Position numbers and translations under genes: made by a program
Shown here: piece by piece, positions 1 to 6,019 of the stretch
Numbering within the stretch: the stretch's first letter is position 1
How the letters are laid out: every line of letters begins with the position of its first letter
DNA from: JAXGTD01 sp040775095
GTDB taxonomy: Bacteria; Pseudomonadota; Gammaproteobacteria; Chromatiales; Chromatiaceae
DNA: 11,691 bases
Direction of reading: 5' to 3'
NCBI GenBank assembly: GCA_040775095.1
Contig: JAXGTD010000128.1
Span: 1-11,691 of the forward strand
The notes under the pieces: generated by a model
The model's input: only the letters and a program-made list of their open reading frames with translations
Database searches by the model: none
Told to the model about the DNA's origin: nothing

Positions 1-97
1 CGAGGCGGGCGGCGACCCGGTCGCGCCACGGGGCGTTGACGATCGAGACGGAATGGATGCCGATGAACAGGACAAGACCACTGATCAACAGAAACAT
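1..97 (-). CDS. NnrU-family membrane protein, N-terminus only (runs off the window)
   Basis: Reading the minus strand from the ATG at 97 gives 32 codons that stay open to the window edge. The peptide starts MFLLISGLVLFIGIHSVSIV and continues NAPWRDRVAARL. A first hydrophobic helix followed by GIHS and then a WRDR stretch is the typical start of NnrU-family integral membrane proteins, named from a denitrification locus and related to the zeta-carotene isomerase Z-ISO. The biochemical role of bacterial NnrU is not settled. An AGGG stretch about 10 bases before the ATG may serve as ribosome binding site. It is the last visible gene of a minus-strand series (LysR, small protein, PerM, NnrU), but a gap of about 120 bases separates it from perM, so co-transcription is uncertain. 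The call rests on only 32 residues. Confidence 0.72.
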   Translation of the reverse strand, partial: MFLLISGLVLFIGIHSVSIVNAPWRDRVAARL

Positions 98-219
98 GGG
101 CGGAAATCCCTATGGTTGGTAAGCGGAAGCGGCGCGTCAGGCAGTGCGAGGGCAATCATGTCCTTCGGCGACTGACCGACCAACGGATGGATCATCCACG
201 CTGGCGGGATGTCTCCCCG

Positions 220-1299
220 TCACAGCGCCTGACCGCGTCGGGGATAGGGCGGCGGATCCTTGCGCGGCCAGGCGCAGAGAATGGCCTGCACCAGGGTTGC
301 GAGTGGGATGGCGAAGAACACACCCCAGAACCCCCAGATGCCGCCAAACACCAGAATCGCAACGATGATGGCCACCGGGTGCAGATCCACCACCTCGGAG
401 AACAGCAACGGCACCAGCACATTCCCATCCAGCGCCTGGATGATCAGATAGGCGACCGTGAGCCAGGCGAACTGCGAGCCCCAGCCCCACTGAAAGCCGG
501 CAATGAGCAGCACCGGCACCGTGACCACCGAGGCCCCGATGTAAGGCACGATCACCGACAGGCCCACGAGCACCGCAAGCAGCATCGCGTAGTTCAGCGC
601 AAAGAACGTGAAGGTGACGTAGCTGACCGCCCAGACGATCAGGATCTCCCAGAACTTGCCCCGCACGTAGTTGGCCAACTGACGGTCAACGTCCTGCCAG
701 ACGGTTCCCGCGATCGCCCGGTGCTGCGGCAGGTAGTGACGGAACCAGGCCAGGATGAGGTCCTTGTCCTTGAGGAAGAAGAAGACCAGCAATGGCATCA
801 GGATCAGATACACGAGCAAGGTGATCACACCGACCACCGACGAGAGCGATACCGAGAGGATCTGCTGGCCGGTATTGGCGATCTCCCCGCGGATGGCGTC
901 GATCAACTCGCCGATCTGATCGCCGGTCACCAGGTCCGGGTAGCGCTGGGGCAGCTCCATGAGTGCGTTCTGCCCCTCGGTCATCATGGTGGGCAACTGC
1001 TGGACCAGATCGGTGACCTGGCGCGACACCAGAGGTACCACCCCGAGCAGAATTGACGCAACAAAGAGCATGAACAGCGAGAACACGATCAGCACGCTGA
1101 TCAGGCGCAGCAGCCCACGGCGCTCCAACGAGGCGACCAGACCCTCGAGGAGATAGGCGATCACGATACTGGCCAGCACCGGCGTGAGCATCTGCCCCAT
1201 GACCATGAGCACGGCGAACAGCGTCAGCAGGAAGACGGACAGGAAGATGATCTGGGGATCGGAGAAATAGCGCCGAAACCAGTCGGTCAGGACCTGCAT
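220..1299 (-). CDS. perM: AI-2E family transporter / PerM-like permease
   Basis: This 359-residue polytopic membrane protein belongs to the PerM/YdiK/TqsA (AI-2E transporter) family. It starts MQVLTDWFRRYFSDPQ, very like E. coli PerM, and keeps several family landmarks: AYLLEG near residue 50, VFFFLKDKD near 175, NYVRGK near 212, VPYIGA near 254, a long YLIIQALDGNVLVP block near 290 and GFWGVFFAIPLATL near 330. About seven or eight hydrophobic segments are visible, with a long non-membrane loop in the middle (roughly residues 95-150). Length matches the family (about 350). The substrate of PerM itself is unknown; autoinducer-2 export is shown only for relatives. AAGGA about 12 bases before the ATG is a weak ribosome binding site. 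The upstream small ORF ends 44 bases away in the same direction, so they may share a transcript. Confidence 0.93.
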   Translation of the reverse strand: MQVLTDWFRRYFSDPQIIFLSVFLLTLFAVLMVMGQMLTPVLASIVIAYLLEGLVASLERRGLLRLISVLIVFSLFMLFVASILLGVVPLVSRQVTDLVQQLPTMMTEGQNALMELPQRYPDLVTGDQIGELIDAIRGEIANTGQQILSVSLSSVVGVITLLVYLILMPLLVFFFLKDKDLILAWFRHYLPQHRAIAGTVWQDVDRQLANYVRGKFWEILIVWAVSYVTFTFFALNYAMLLAVLVGLSVIVPYIGASVVTVPVLLIAGFQWGWGSQFAWLTVAYLIIQALDGNVLVPLLFSEVVDLHPVAIIVAILVFGGIWGFWGVFFAIPLATLVQAILCAWPRKDPPPYPRRGQAL

Positions 1300-1343
1300 C
1301 GGGGAGACATCCTTGCGAGGTGTGAAGAGAGGGGATGAGCGCG

Positions 1344-1721
1344 TCAGTCAGAGCCGTCGCGATAGGCGGCATAATGGGTCGCGAACATGAGCTCGAGCTC
1401 GTCGATTACGTCTTTTCGCGATTTACCATGCAATACGTGGGCCGTCATCAGCGATGAGGCCCGGTCGAGCAGGTCGGTGCCATCGAGCATCGGATAACCG
1501 CGCCGGAGCCGCCGGATGGCAGCCACCACCGACTCGGTCTCCGGCCGGGGTTCCAGGACCGGTTCGGCAGCCGCCCCGGCGGGCACCGCGGTCTCTGTCT
1601 CACGCGCGCTGAGAAATTCGGCAAAGGCGAGCAGCGCCTGGCGCTCGGTCTCCCCAAGCCCGCGGAACAGGCGCGAGAGGCGGCGCTCGTCGGCGTTGCC
1701 AAGCTCCTGCCTGATCATCAT
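1344..1721 (-). CDS. Small conserved-looking protein of unknown function
   Basis: The ATG at 1721 gives 125 residues; a second ATG follows at once (1718) and an in-frame TTG lies at 1739. None has a good Shine-Dalgarno sequence, so the start is open. The N-terminal third is helical and charged, with LFRGLGETERQALLAFAEFL. A variable Ala/Pro/Glu-rich linker follows (about residues 44-65), then a second helical part: VVAAIRRLRRGYPMLD, LLDRASSLMTAHVLHGKSRKDVIDELELMF. No signal peptide, membrane segment or cysteine is seen. The two-part layout resembles small hypothetical proteins of beta- and gammaproteobacteria that I cannot name. The gene sits between the LysR regulator (about 40 bases upstream) and perM (44 bases downstream), all minus strand, so it is probably co-transcribed. 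GC-rich coding and gene-like spacing support it as real; no function is proposed. Confidence 0.72.
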   Translation of the reverse strand: MMIRQELGNADERRLSRLFRGLGETERQALLAFAEFLSARETETAVPAGAAAEPVLEPRPETESVVAAIRRLRRGYPMLDGTDLLDRASSLMTAHVLHGKSRKDVIDELELMFATHYAAYRDGSD

Positions 1722-1760
1722 CTTGGCCCGCCGCGCCAAACGCCGGCATCATCGGCAAGG

Positions 1761-2663
1761 TCAGTCATGCTGTTGCTTACAGTAGGCTCGGGCAAACTCG
1801 AGCAACTCCTCCATGACCCGCATCTTGAACTTCTGCTTCTGATGTACGAAGGAAAATGGGCGCATCAGCGGAGGATCCAACGTCACCGTCACCAACGTCC
1901 CGAGACGCAACTCTTTCTGGACCGTCGCCTTCGACACCACCGACACCCCCATACCGGCCTCCACGGCCCCCTTGACCGCCTCCGGACTGCCAAGCTCCAT
2001 CGCGATGTTGATGCTCGTGGAACAGGCGGGGAGTTGATCGAGATAGTCGTTGATGACCTCGCGCGTGCCCGACCCCTCCTCCCGACAGATGAAGGGGAAC
2101 TCCAACACGCGGGCGAAGGTTACCCGATCGAGGCTCGCCAGGGAATGGCCCGGCGGCACGATCACCACCAACTGGTCCTGCTTGCAGGTCTCGACGACGA
2201 GGTTCTTGTTTCCGACCGGTGACTCGACCACCCCCAGATCGATGGTGTTGTTCTCGACCATCGAGACGATGCCCTCGCTGTTGGATACCTTGAGGTGGAT
2301 CGCAACATCCGGGTACCGACTCTTGAAGTCGCCCAGCAGCGTCGGGAGCATGTACTCGGCGATCGTCGTACTGGCCCCGATGGTCAGCGCCCCGCTGATC
2401 TCCCCGGTGATCTCACGCACGCCGTTCTCCATCGCGGCATAGATATCAAAGATCTGGTCCGCGAACTCGAACACCCGCTGCCCCGCGTCCGTGAGACTGA
2501 TGCGGTTGTGCGTGCGATCGAACAAGCGGGTATTGAAATGATCCTCGAGCTGGCGGACCTGGAACGTCACCGCCGGTTGTGTCATGTGCAGGGTTTCGGC
2601 CGCCTTCGTGAAGCTCAACAGACGCGCCACGGTATGAAAAACCTGCAATCTGCGGTCGGCCAT
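1761..2663 (-). CDS. LysR-type transcriptional regulator
   Basis: This 300-residue protein has the standard two-domain LysR layout. The winged helix-turn-helix is at about residues 3-62, with FTKAAETLHMTQPAVTFQVR and then LFDRT as the family signature. The effector-binding domain starts near residue 90 with LTIGASTTIAEYMLP. IVPPGHSLA and EEGSGTR also fit the type-2 periplasmic-binding fold. The ASTTIAEYMLP and SGTREV wording is close to the CysB/YeiE/selenium-associated branch, whose known members respond to small oxyanions such as sulfite, but the effector here cannot be read from sequence. The start at 2663 was chosen over an upstream in-frame ATG (2717) because MADRRLQVF fits the family N-terminus and AAAGG precedes it by about 8 bases. 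It is divergent from the outer-membrane transporter and may control it, itself and the genes behind it. Confidence 0.93.
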   Translation of the reverse strand: MADRRLQVFHTVARLLSFTKAAETLHMTQPAVTFQVRQLEDHFNTRLFDRTHNRISLTDAGQRVFEFADQIFDIYAAMENGVREITGEISGALTIGASTTIAEYMLPTLLGDFKSRYPDVAIHLKVSNSEGIVSMVENNTIDLGVVESPVGNKNLVVETCKQDQLVVIVPPGHSLASLDRVTFARVLEFPFICREEGSGTREVINDYLDQLPACSTSINIAMELGSPEAVKGAVEAGMGVSVVSKATVQKELRLGTLVTVTLDPPLMRPFSFVHQKQKFKMRVMEELLEFARAYCKQQHD

Positions 2664-2700
2664 CAACACACCTTTTCGGATAGGCTCTGAATAAAAATAA

Positions 2701-2709
2701 CTTATAGCA
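2701..2709 (-). promoter_or_regulatory. Extended -10 promoter of the LysR gene
   Basis: On the minus strand this reads TGCTATAAG, an extended -10 (TGn plus TATAAG, five of six matches to TATAAT). No good -35 lies 17 bases upstream, which extended -10 promoters tolerate. Transcription would begin near 2694, giving a leader of about 30 bases before the ATG at 2663. The AT-rich block just upstream stands out in this GC-rich window. Confidence 0.6.
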
Positions 2710-2727
2710 TACTCCACGGCCAGCTTG

Positions 2728-2743
2728 CTAATTTATCTAATTT
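2728..2743. repeat. AT-rich direct repeat in the divergent lysR/transporter interval
   Basis: CTAATTT occurs twice with a 9-base period (2728-2734 and 2737-2743). It lies directly upstream of the LysR-gene -10 on the minus strand. It could act as an UP-like element or a protein site; the sequence alone does not decide. Confidence 0.35.
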
Positions 2744-2856
2744 TTTCATGGACTTCAGGCAAAATTGGCCGTTCCCGTCCAGATCCGTTGGCCGTTGCGG
2801 AACCTGTCTCTCGTGTTGCGCCACGACCGCGACAATATGCAATTGCGCAACACTGC

Positions 2857-2885
2857 TAGTCAAAAACAACAAGATGACGTATATT
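2857..2885 (+). promoter_or_regulatory. Candidate promoter of the outer-membrane transporter gene
   Basis: TAGTCA (2857-2862) and TATATT (2880-2885) are 17 bases apart, with four and five of six matches to the sigma-70 consensus. The start would be near 2892, leaving about 55 bases of leader before the TTG at 2948. An 8-base palindrome TTGCGCAA (2843-2850) sits just upstream of the -35 and would be a reasonable place for an activator such as the divergent LysR protein. Confidence 0.5.
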
Positions 2886-2947
2886 CGTCGCTGAATAGGG
2901 GGCCGCGCACGTCGCCGGCAACATTTGGATCTCAGGGGGGCAACTGG

Positions 2948-4243
2948 TTGAAACCGACACAGAATTTCAAGCGATCAGTGTTCGCCGCAGGCATTTTTGC
3001 GGCCGTTGGCAGCAATACAACAGCCGTGGCGTCCGGCTTTGCCGTGCCCGAGATCTCGGTGGCCGGAATCGGAACCGCCAACGCGCTGGTGGCGAATCCG
3101 GAAGAGCTCGGGGCGATCCCCTACAACCCGGCGGCGATGGGGTTCCACGATGGTGGAAGCCTGGCCATCGGCGCCACGGTCATCGGGCCAAGCTTCTCCG
3201 TGACGAACGCGACCGGCGAGCACGACAGCCAGGGTGCTGACTGGCTTGCGGCGCCCATGATCCAAGCCGCCGTGAAGATCAACGACAGCTGGTACGCGGG
3301 CCTCGGCTTCAATTCCCCGTTCGGGCTGGAGACACGCTGGGCGATCGGCACCTTTCCGGCCCTGACCGGCACCCTGCCAAGCCCGCCGCTGCCGCCGGGC
3401 ACACCCGCCAGCCCGCAGCCGACGCAAAGCATGCTCGGGATCCTGGACTTTGTTCCGGCCCTGACCTACCGCGTCAACGAGCAGCTGAGTGTCTCCGCCG
3501 GGGCGGACATCTACTGGGCCAAGGAGGCGCAGCTGAATTCCTCGCTGACCAACCTCTCGGGTGACGGCACCGGCTGGGGCTTTAATCTGAGCGCACTGTA
3601 CGCGCGCGACTCGTGGAGCATCGGGGCCAGCTTCCATTCCGCGGCCACGGTCAAGGTCGAGGGTAACTACGCGCCGCTCAACTACACACTCCTGGCCATC
3701 GGCGGCCTGCCAATGGCCCAGACCGCGTCGCTCGATCTGAATCTACCCTCGCGACTGCAGATCGGCGCGCGCTACAAGATCAGCCCCAAGCTGGCGGTCG
3801 AGTTGGACTGGGCACGTACGGGTTGGAGCAGTTTCGACACGATCAAGGTCGTCGGCGGTCTGACCGGCACCATCCTTGAGGATCAGAACCAGTGGGACGA
3901 CGCCAATGCCTACCGTCTGGGCATCACCTATCAGATGCTGCCCAATACGCGGCTGCGTTTCGGTTACTCGTATGACCAGACCGGGCAAGGCGACGACTAC
4001 TTTAGCGCCCGCGTCCCGGATAGCGACCGCCAGCTCTTCGGCGTCGGTGTCGGACACGACCTTGGCGACGGATGGCAGCTCGATGCCGGCTATATGTACG
4101 TGATGTTCGAGGACCGCAACTACAGCGGAAGCCGCCCATACAATCCCGCCGAGCCGGGCGAGGTCAACGGCACGAGCGCGATCGCGGGAGACTACAAGGC
4201 TCACGCGAACCTGATCGGCTTGGAGTTGAGCAAGGCCTTCTGA
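2948..4243 (+). CDS. FadL/OmpP1/TodX-family outer-membrane transporter
   Basis: This is a monomeric beta-barrel of the FadL family, which moves hydrophobic molecules such as long-chain fatty acids or hydrocarbons across the outer membrane. With the TTG start at 2948 it has 431 residues. AGGGGGG (2934-2940) lies seven bases ahead of that TTG, and a signal peptide follows at once (KRSVFAAGIFAAVGSNTTAVA, cleavage after about residue 28). The mature N-terminus SGFAVPEISVAGIGTANA matches the conserved N-terminal hatch segment of FadL relatives, and NPAAMGF is the usual NPA motif. Later residues alternate in beta-strand fashion and the chain ends in a terminal aromatic (LELSKAF), needed for barrel assembly. 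A proline-rich loop (PSPPLPPGTPASPQP, near residues 145-160) is probably extracellular. A longer open frame from 2765 lacks a start signal and would bury the signal peptide. The substrate is unknown. A terminator follows 50 bases downstream. Confidence 0.9.
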   Translation: MKPTQNFKRSVFAAGIFAAVGSNTTAVASGFAVPEISVAGIGTANALVANPEELGAIPYNPAAMGFHDGGSLAIGATVIGPSFSVTNATGEHDSQGADWLAAPMIQAAVKINDSWYAGLGFNSPFGLETRWAIGTFPALTGTLPSPPLPPGTPASPQPTQSMLGILDFVPALTYRVNEQLSVSAGADIYWAKEAQLNSSLTNLSGDGTGWGFNLSALYARDSWSIGASFHSAATVKVEGNYAPLNYTLLAIGGLPMAQTASLDLNLPSRLQIGARYKISPKLAVELDWARTGWSSFDTIKVVGGLTGTILEDQNQWDDANAYRLGITYQMLPNTRLRFGYSYDQTGQGDDYFSARVPDSDRQLFGVGVGHDLGDGWQLDAGYMYVMFEDRNYSGSRPYNPAEPGEVNGTSAIAGDYKAHANLIGLELSKAF

Positions 4244-4295
4244 CGCGTATCCGCGACGATTCCCCCAACGCGCGACTCCCCGTCGCGCAACCTTA

Positions 4296-4327
4296 AAGGC
4301 CGCCCTCAAAGGGGCGGCCTTCTTTTT
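4296..4327 (+). terminator. Rho-independent terminator of the transporter gene
   Basis: AAGGCCGCCC (4296-4305) pairs perfectly with GGGCGGCCTT (4312-4321) around a 6-base loop, followed by CTTTTT. It begins about 50 bases after the transporter stop codon. On the minus strand the T-run is short, so it mainly ends plus-strand transcripts. Confidence 0.92.
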
Positions 4328-4381
4328 GTCCTTGGACAACGCGGGCGGGGCGTCCCGCCGCACCGCTCGGGACGGGGAAGA

Positions 4382-4861
4382 TCAGATATAGAGGCAGATA
4401 TCGCTCTCGCCAGCGAACTCGAAGAACGCCGCGGCGCCAGCATACTCGACCCCATCGATGAATTCGGCGGTGTCGAGGTCGAACAGATCGACCGTCATCT
4501 GGCACGCGATCAACTTGACCTCGGCCTCCTGGCACAGATCGCGCAGCTCATCGATGCTTGCAACACCCTTGGACTGCATCTTTTTCTTCATCATCGAGGT
4601 CATCATGCCCTGCATACCGGGCAGTGTCAGACCCAGTATCGGGAACCACTTGTCCATCCCCATGGGCATGGGCATGCCGGGGTTGCCGAGCGGGGTAACC
4701 TCCAGCGCAAGCTTTCGCTTCAGCAGCTGAAGGCCGTAAAAGGTGAAGAAGATCTGCGTCTCATAGCCCAGCGCAGCGGCCGTGGAGGCCAGGATGAAGG
4801 GCGGGTAGGCCCAGTCCAGCGAGCCTTTGGTAGCGATAATCGCCAGCTTCTTTTGGTCCAT
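4382..4861 (-). CDS. dsrE2: DsrE2-type sulfur-relay protein (DsrE/DsrF/DrsH-like)
   Basis: This 159-residue protein of the DsrE/F family works in cytoplasmic sulfur trafficking in sulfur oxidisers. It starts MDQKKLAIIATKGSLDWAYPPFILAST, typical of the DsrE2 group. A Met/Gly/Pro-rich stretch follows (about residues 60-95, ten methionines), which the family usually shows. The probable sulfur-carrying residue is Cys120 in KLIACQMTVDLF; Cys110 and Cys156 are also present. The hydrophobic segment at residues 20-47 may associate with the membrane, as reported for DsrE2 of Allochromatium. GGAGG ends six bases before the ATG, a near-perfect ribosome binding site. It is the last gene of rhd-tusA-dsrE2, the order known in Allochromatium vinosum, where TusA and the rhodanese hand over persulfide sulfur. 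A hairpin stands just upstream of its ribosome binding site. Confidence 0.93.
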   Translation of the reverse strand: MDQKKLAIIATKGSLDWAYPPFILASTAAALGYETQIFFTFYGLQLLKRKLALEVTPLGNPGMPMPMGMDKWFPILGLTLPGMQGMMTSMMKKKMQSKGVASIDELRDLCQEAEVKLIACQMTVDLFDLDTAEFIDGVEYAGAAAFFEFAGESDICLYI

Positions 4862-4875
4862 CTTTTCCTCCTGTC

Positions 4876-4896
4876 GGAGCCCGAATGGCGGGCTCC
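4876..4896 (-). other. Intercistronic hairpin between tusA and dsrE2
   Basis: GGAGCCCG (4876-4883) pairs perfectly with CGGGCTCC (4889-4896) around a 5-base loop. The stem lies in the 61-base tusA-dsrE2 gap and ends a few bases before the dsrE2 ribosome binding site. No T-run follows on the minus strand, so it is not a typical terminator. It may act as a stability or processing element that sets the tusA:dsrE2 ratio. Confidence 0.6.
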
Positions 4897-4922
4897 TCGT
4901 GTTTGAGTAAATGTCGCGGAGG

Positions 4923-5153
4923 TCAGGACTTCTTGATCAAGAAGTGGAACTTTCCGCCTTCTTCCTTCGACTCCATGAGCTCGTTGCCAGTCTGCTTGGC
5001 AAAGGCGTCGAAGTCCTTGACGGAGCCCGGATCGGTCGCGATGACATGAAGCACCTGACCGCTATCCATGCTGGTGAGGGTCTTCTTCGCACGCAGGATC
5101 GGCAGGGGGCAGTTCAAGCCGCTTGCATCCAGTTCCTGATCAAAATCTGCCAT
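4923..5153 (-). CDS. tusA: TusA-family sulfur carrier protein
   Basis: This 76-residue protein has the full TusA/SirA hallmark: LDASGLNCPLPILRAKKTL near the N-terminus, with the persulfide-carrying Cys15 in the CPxP motif and the DPGSVKD segment at about residues 41-47. It takes up sulfane sulfur and passes it on. In sulfur oxidisers the partners are rhodanese, DsrE2 and DsrEFH or the heterodisulfide-reductase-like system; in other bacteria TusA feeds tRNA thiolation. The location between a rhodanese and dsrE2 points to the oxidation role. The ATG is preceded by GGAGG seven to eight bases away. A separate promoter lies about 80 bases upstream, so tusA may be made in excess of the rhodanese. 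Length matches the family. Confidence 0.96.
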   Translation of the reverse strand: MADFDQELDASGLNCPLPILRAKKTLTSMDSGQVLHVIATDPGSVKDFDAFAKQTGNELMESKEEGGKFHFLIKKS

Positions 5154-5231
5154 AGGTGTAACCTCCGAGTATTCTTTAAGGAAGGGATCGTCGATGCCGC
5201 GTTAGTATTTCAGCAACAGCGAAGGTTCTGA

Positions 5232-5260
5232 TTTATAGGCCAAGCAGCGAGAAAAGGCAA
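5232..5260 (-). promoter_or_regulatory. Internal promoter for tusA-dsrE2
   Basis: On the minus strand TTGCCT (5260-5255) and TATAAA (5237-5232) are 17 bases apart, with four and five of six consensus matches. It lies in the 144-base gap between rhd and tusA. Transcription would start near 5225 with a leader of about 70 bases. The gap is unusually long for an operon, which supports a separate start. Confidence 0.6.
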
Positions 5261-5288
5261 GGTCTTCGCTCGCGCCCGCGATCGGCCC

Positions 5289-5306
5289 GGGGCCTCGCTA
5301 GGCCCC
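5289..5306 (-). other. Hairpin spanning the rhd stop codon
   Basis: GGGGCCT (5289-5295) pairs perfectly with AGGCCCC (5300-5306) around CGCT. On the minus strand the rhd stop codon TAG lies within the stem and its loop. No T-run follows in that direction, so it is a weak attenuator or mRNA 3'-end protecting stem rather than a clear terminator. Confidence 0.45.
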
Positions 5307-5630
5307 TTTCAGATAGCCGATCTCGAAGCCATGCCGGGCCCAGGCGATGATGCCTCCGCGCAGGTTGATCGCGTTGTTCCAGCCTTGCTGCAGCAGGTAC
5401 TGGCAGGCGTGGTACGACCGCGCGCCACTACGGCAATAAAGCACGATGTCCTTGTCCTTCGGCAGCTCATTGGCCCGCAGCGGGAGCAGGTGCATCGGGA
5501 TATGCGTGGCCGAGGGGATGGCCCCCTGCGCGACCTCGGATGGGGTGCGGATGTCGAGCAGCAACAGATCATCGCCGTTGTCCATCCGCGCCTTGAGCGT
5601 ATCGGAGTCAATCTCGTTTAGCACGATCAA
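5298..5630 (-). CDS. Single-domain cytoplasmic rhodanese
   Basis: This is a 110-residue sulfurtransferase with one rhodanese domain and no signal peptide. It shows LLLLDIRTPSEVAQGAIPSATHIP (CH2A region, about residues 22-45) and the active-site loop CRSGARS with Cys66 as the persulfide carrier, then LRGGIIAWARHGF near the end. Such proteins move sulfane sulfur from low-molecular-weight persulfides to a carrier; the next gene is tusA and the third is dsrE2, the same order as the rhd-tusA-dsrE2 set of Allochromatium. The start is uncertain: TTG at 5630 gives 110 residues, GTG at 5624 gives 108 and has a GGGTAG stretch at a better distance. GC content and codon use match its neighbours. Divergent from cysG across a structured 389-base interval. 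Confidence 0.92.
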   Translation of the reverse strand: MIVLNEIDSDTLKARMDNGDDLLLLDIRTPSEVAQGAIPSATHIPMHLLPLRANELPKDKDIVLYCRSGARSYHACQYLLQQGWNNAINLRGGIIAWARHGFEIGYLKGA

Positions 5631-5658
5631 AATCTACCCGTTATCCAAGTAATTCAGT

Positions 5659-5687
5659 ATATTAATGCTTTTTGACAGAGGCTACAA
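5659..5687 (-). promoter_or_regulatory. Candidate promoter of rhd
   Basis: On the minus strand TTGTAG (5687-5682) and TAATAT (5664-5659) are 17 bases apart, with three and four of six consensus matches. The start would fall near 5652, about 20 bases before the rhd start. The AT-rich patch is conspicuous in GC-rich surroundings, but the hexamers are only moderate. Confidence 0.42.
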
Positions 5688-5873
5688 TTGGGGAACGCCG
5701 CCGCGGACCCAGATTGCGGGCTGAGAGCGCGCGCAGCGACCCCGCCGCCATTCAGCGCGGGGCACCAGCGCCCGATCCGCGCCGCGCCGACGCGGCATGG
5801 GCTTCGAGCCCAGGGTGCCACGTTCGGTCCACTCGGCGCCTTTGGCAGACGCCGCGCCCAAGCGCCTGCCGTT

Positions 5874-5986
5874 CGGGCCAGGGAGGGTCCGGCATTTTCA
5901 GCCGCCCGGGTGACTGAAAATGGATCGAATCGGAAACCGCGTTTTCGGCTCGCGAGTTGATCCGGTGCCAGGAAGACATTGGGGCA
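5874..5986 (-). repeat. Four-hairpin repeat, copy A
   Basis: In minus orientation this copy has the same order of four stems as the two copies at 9196-9315 and 9467-9574. H1 is 5958-5986, imperfect, with loop TTCCT (AGGAA on plus) identical to copy B. H2 is 5926-5952, one mismatch in 12 positions counting wobbles. H3 is a perfect 9-base stem, CATTTTCAG (5893-5901) with CTGAAAATG (5914-5922). H4 is 5874-5891, six pairs including one wobble. Read on the minus strand the block from H3 into H4 starts GAAAATGCCGG, then CCTCCCTGGCCCG, nearly the same as copy B. It ends 33 bases before the cysG start. Confidence 0.75.
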
Positions 5987-6019
5987 GCACATCCTTAGCA
6001 CGAGACAGGCCAGCGTCTT

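Larger units (their letters stand above)
5631..6019. other. Divergent rhd/cysG intergenic region
   Basis: No credible gene was found in these 389 bases; open frames here lack start signals and family features. The left end holds the AT-rich rhd promoter region. The stretch 5700-5870 is very GC-rich and self-complementary: TGGGCT/AGCCCA form a tight stem at 5798-5812, and GGCACC (5761-5766) pairs with GGTGCC (5814-5819) as an outer stem. The right part carries one copy of the four-hairpin repeat (5874-5986). No convincing cysG promoter was seen; a TTGACA at 5672 has no -10 at the right distance. Confidence 0.6.

Noticed and set aside
112..1056. Long plus-strand open frame antisense to perM (314 codons)
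   Set aside because: It is the mirror of a well-supported membrane protein gene; composition is His/Arg/Asp-rich with no family features, as expected of an antisense frame in GC-rich DNA.
2765..2947. N-terminal extension of the FadL-type gene from TTG 2765 or ATG 2837
   Set aside because: It would place about 60 or 37 residues before a clear signal peptide, it crosses the predicted promoter, and neither start has a Shine-Dalgarno sequence as good as that of the TTG at 2948.
5672..5688. TTGACA followed by TACAAT as a plus-strand promoter for cysG
   Set aside because: Only five bases separate the hexamers; neither has a partner at 16-18 bases.
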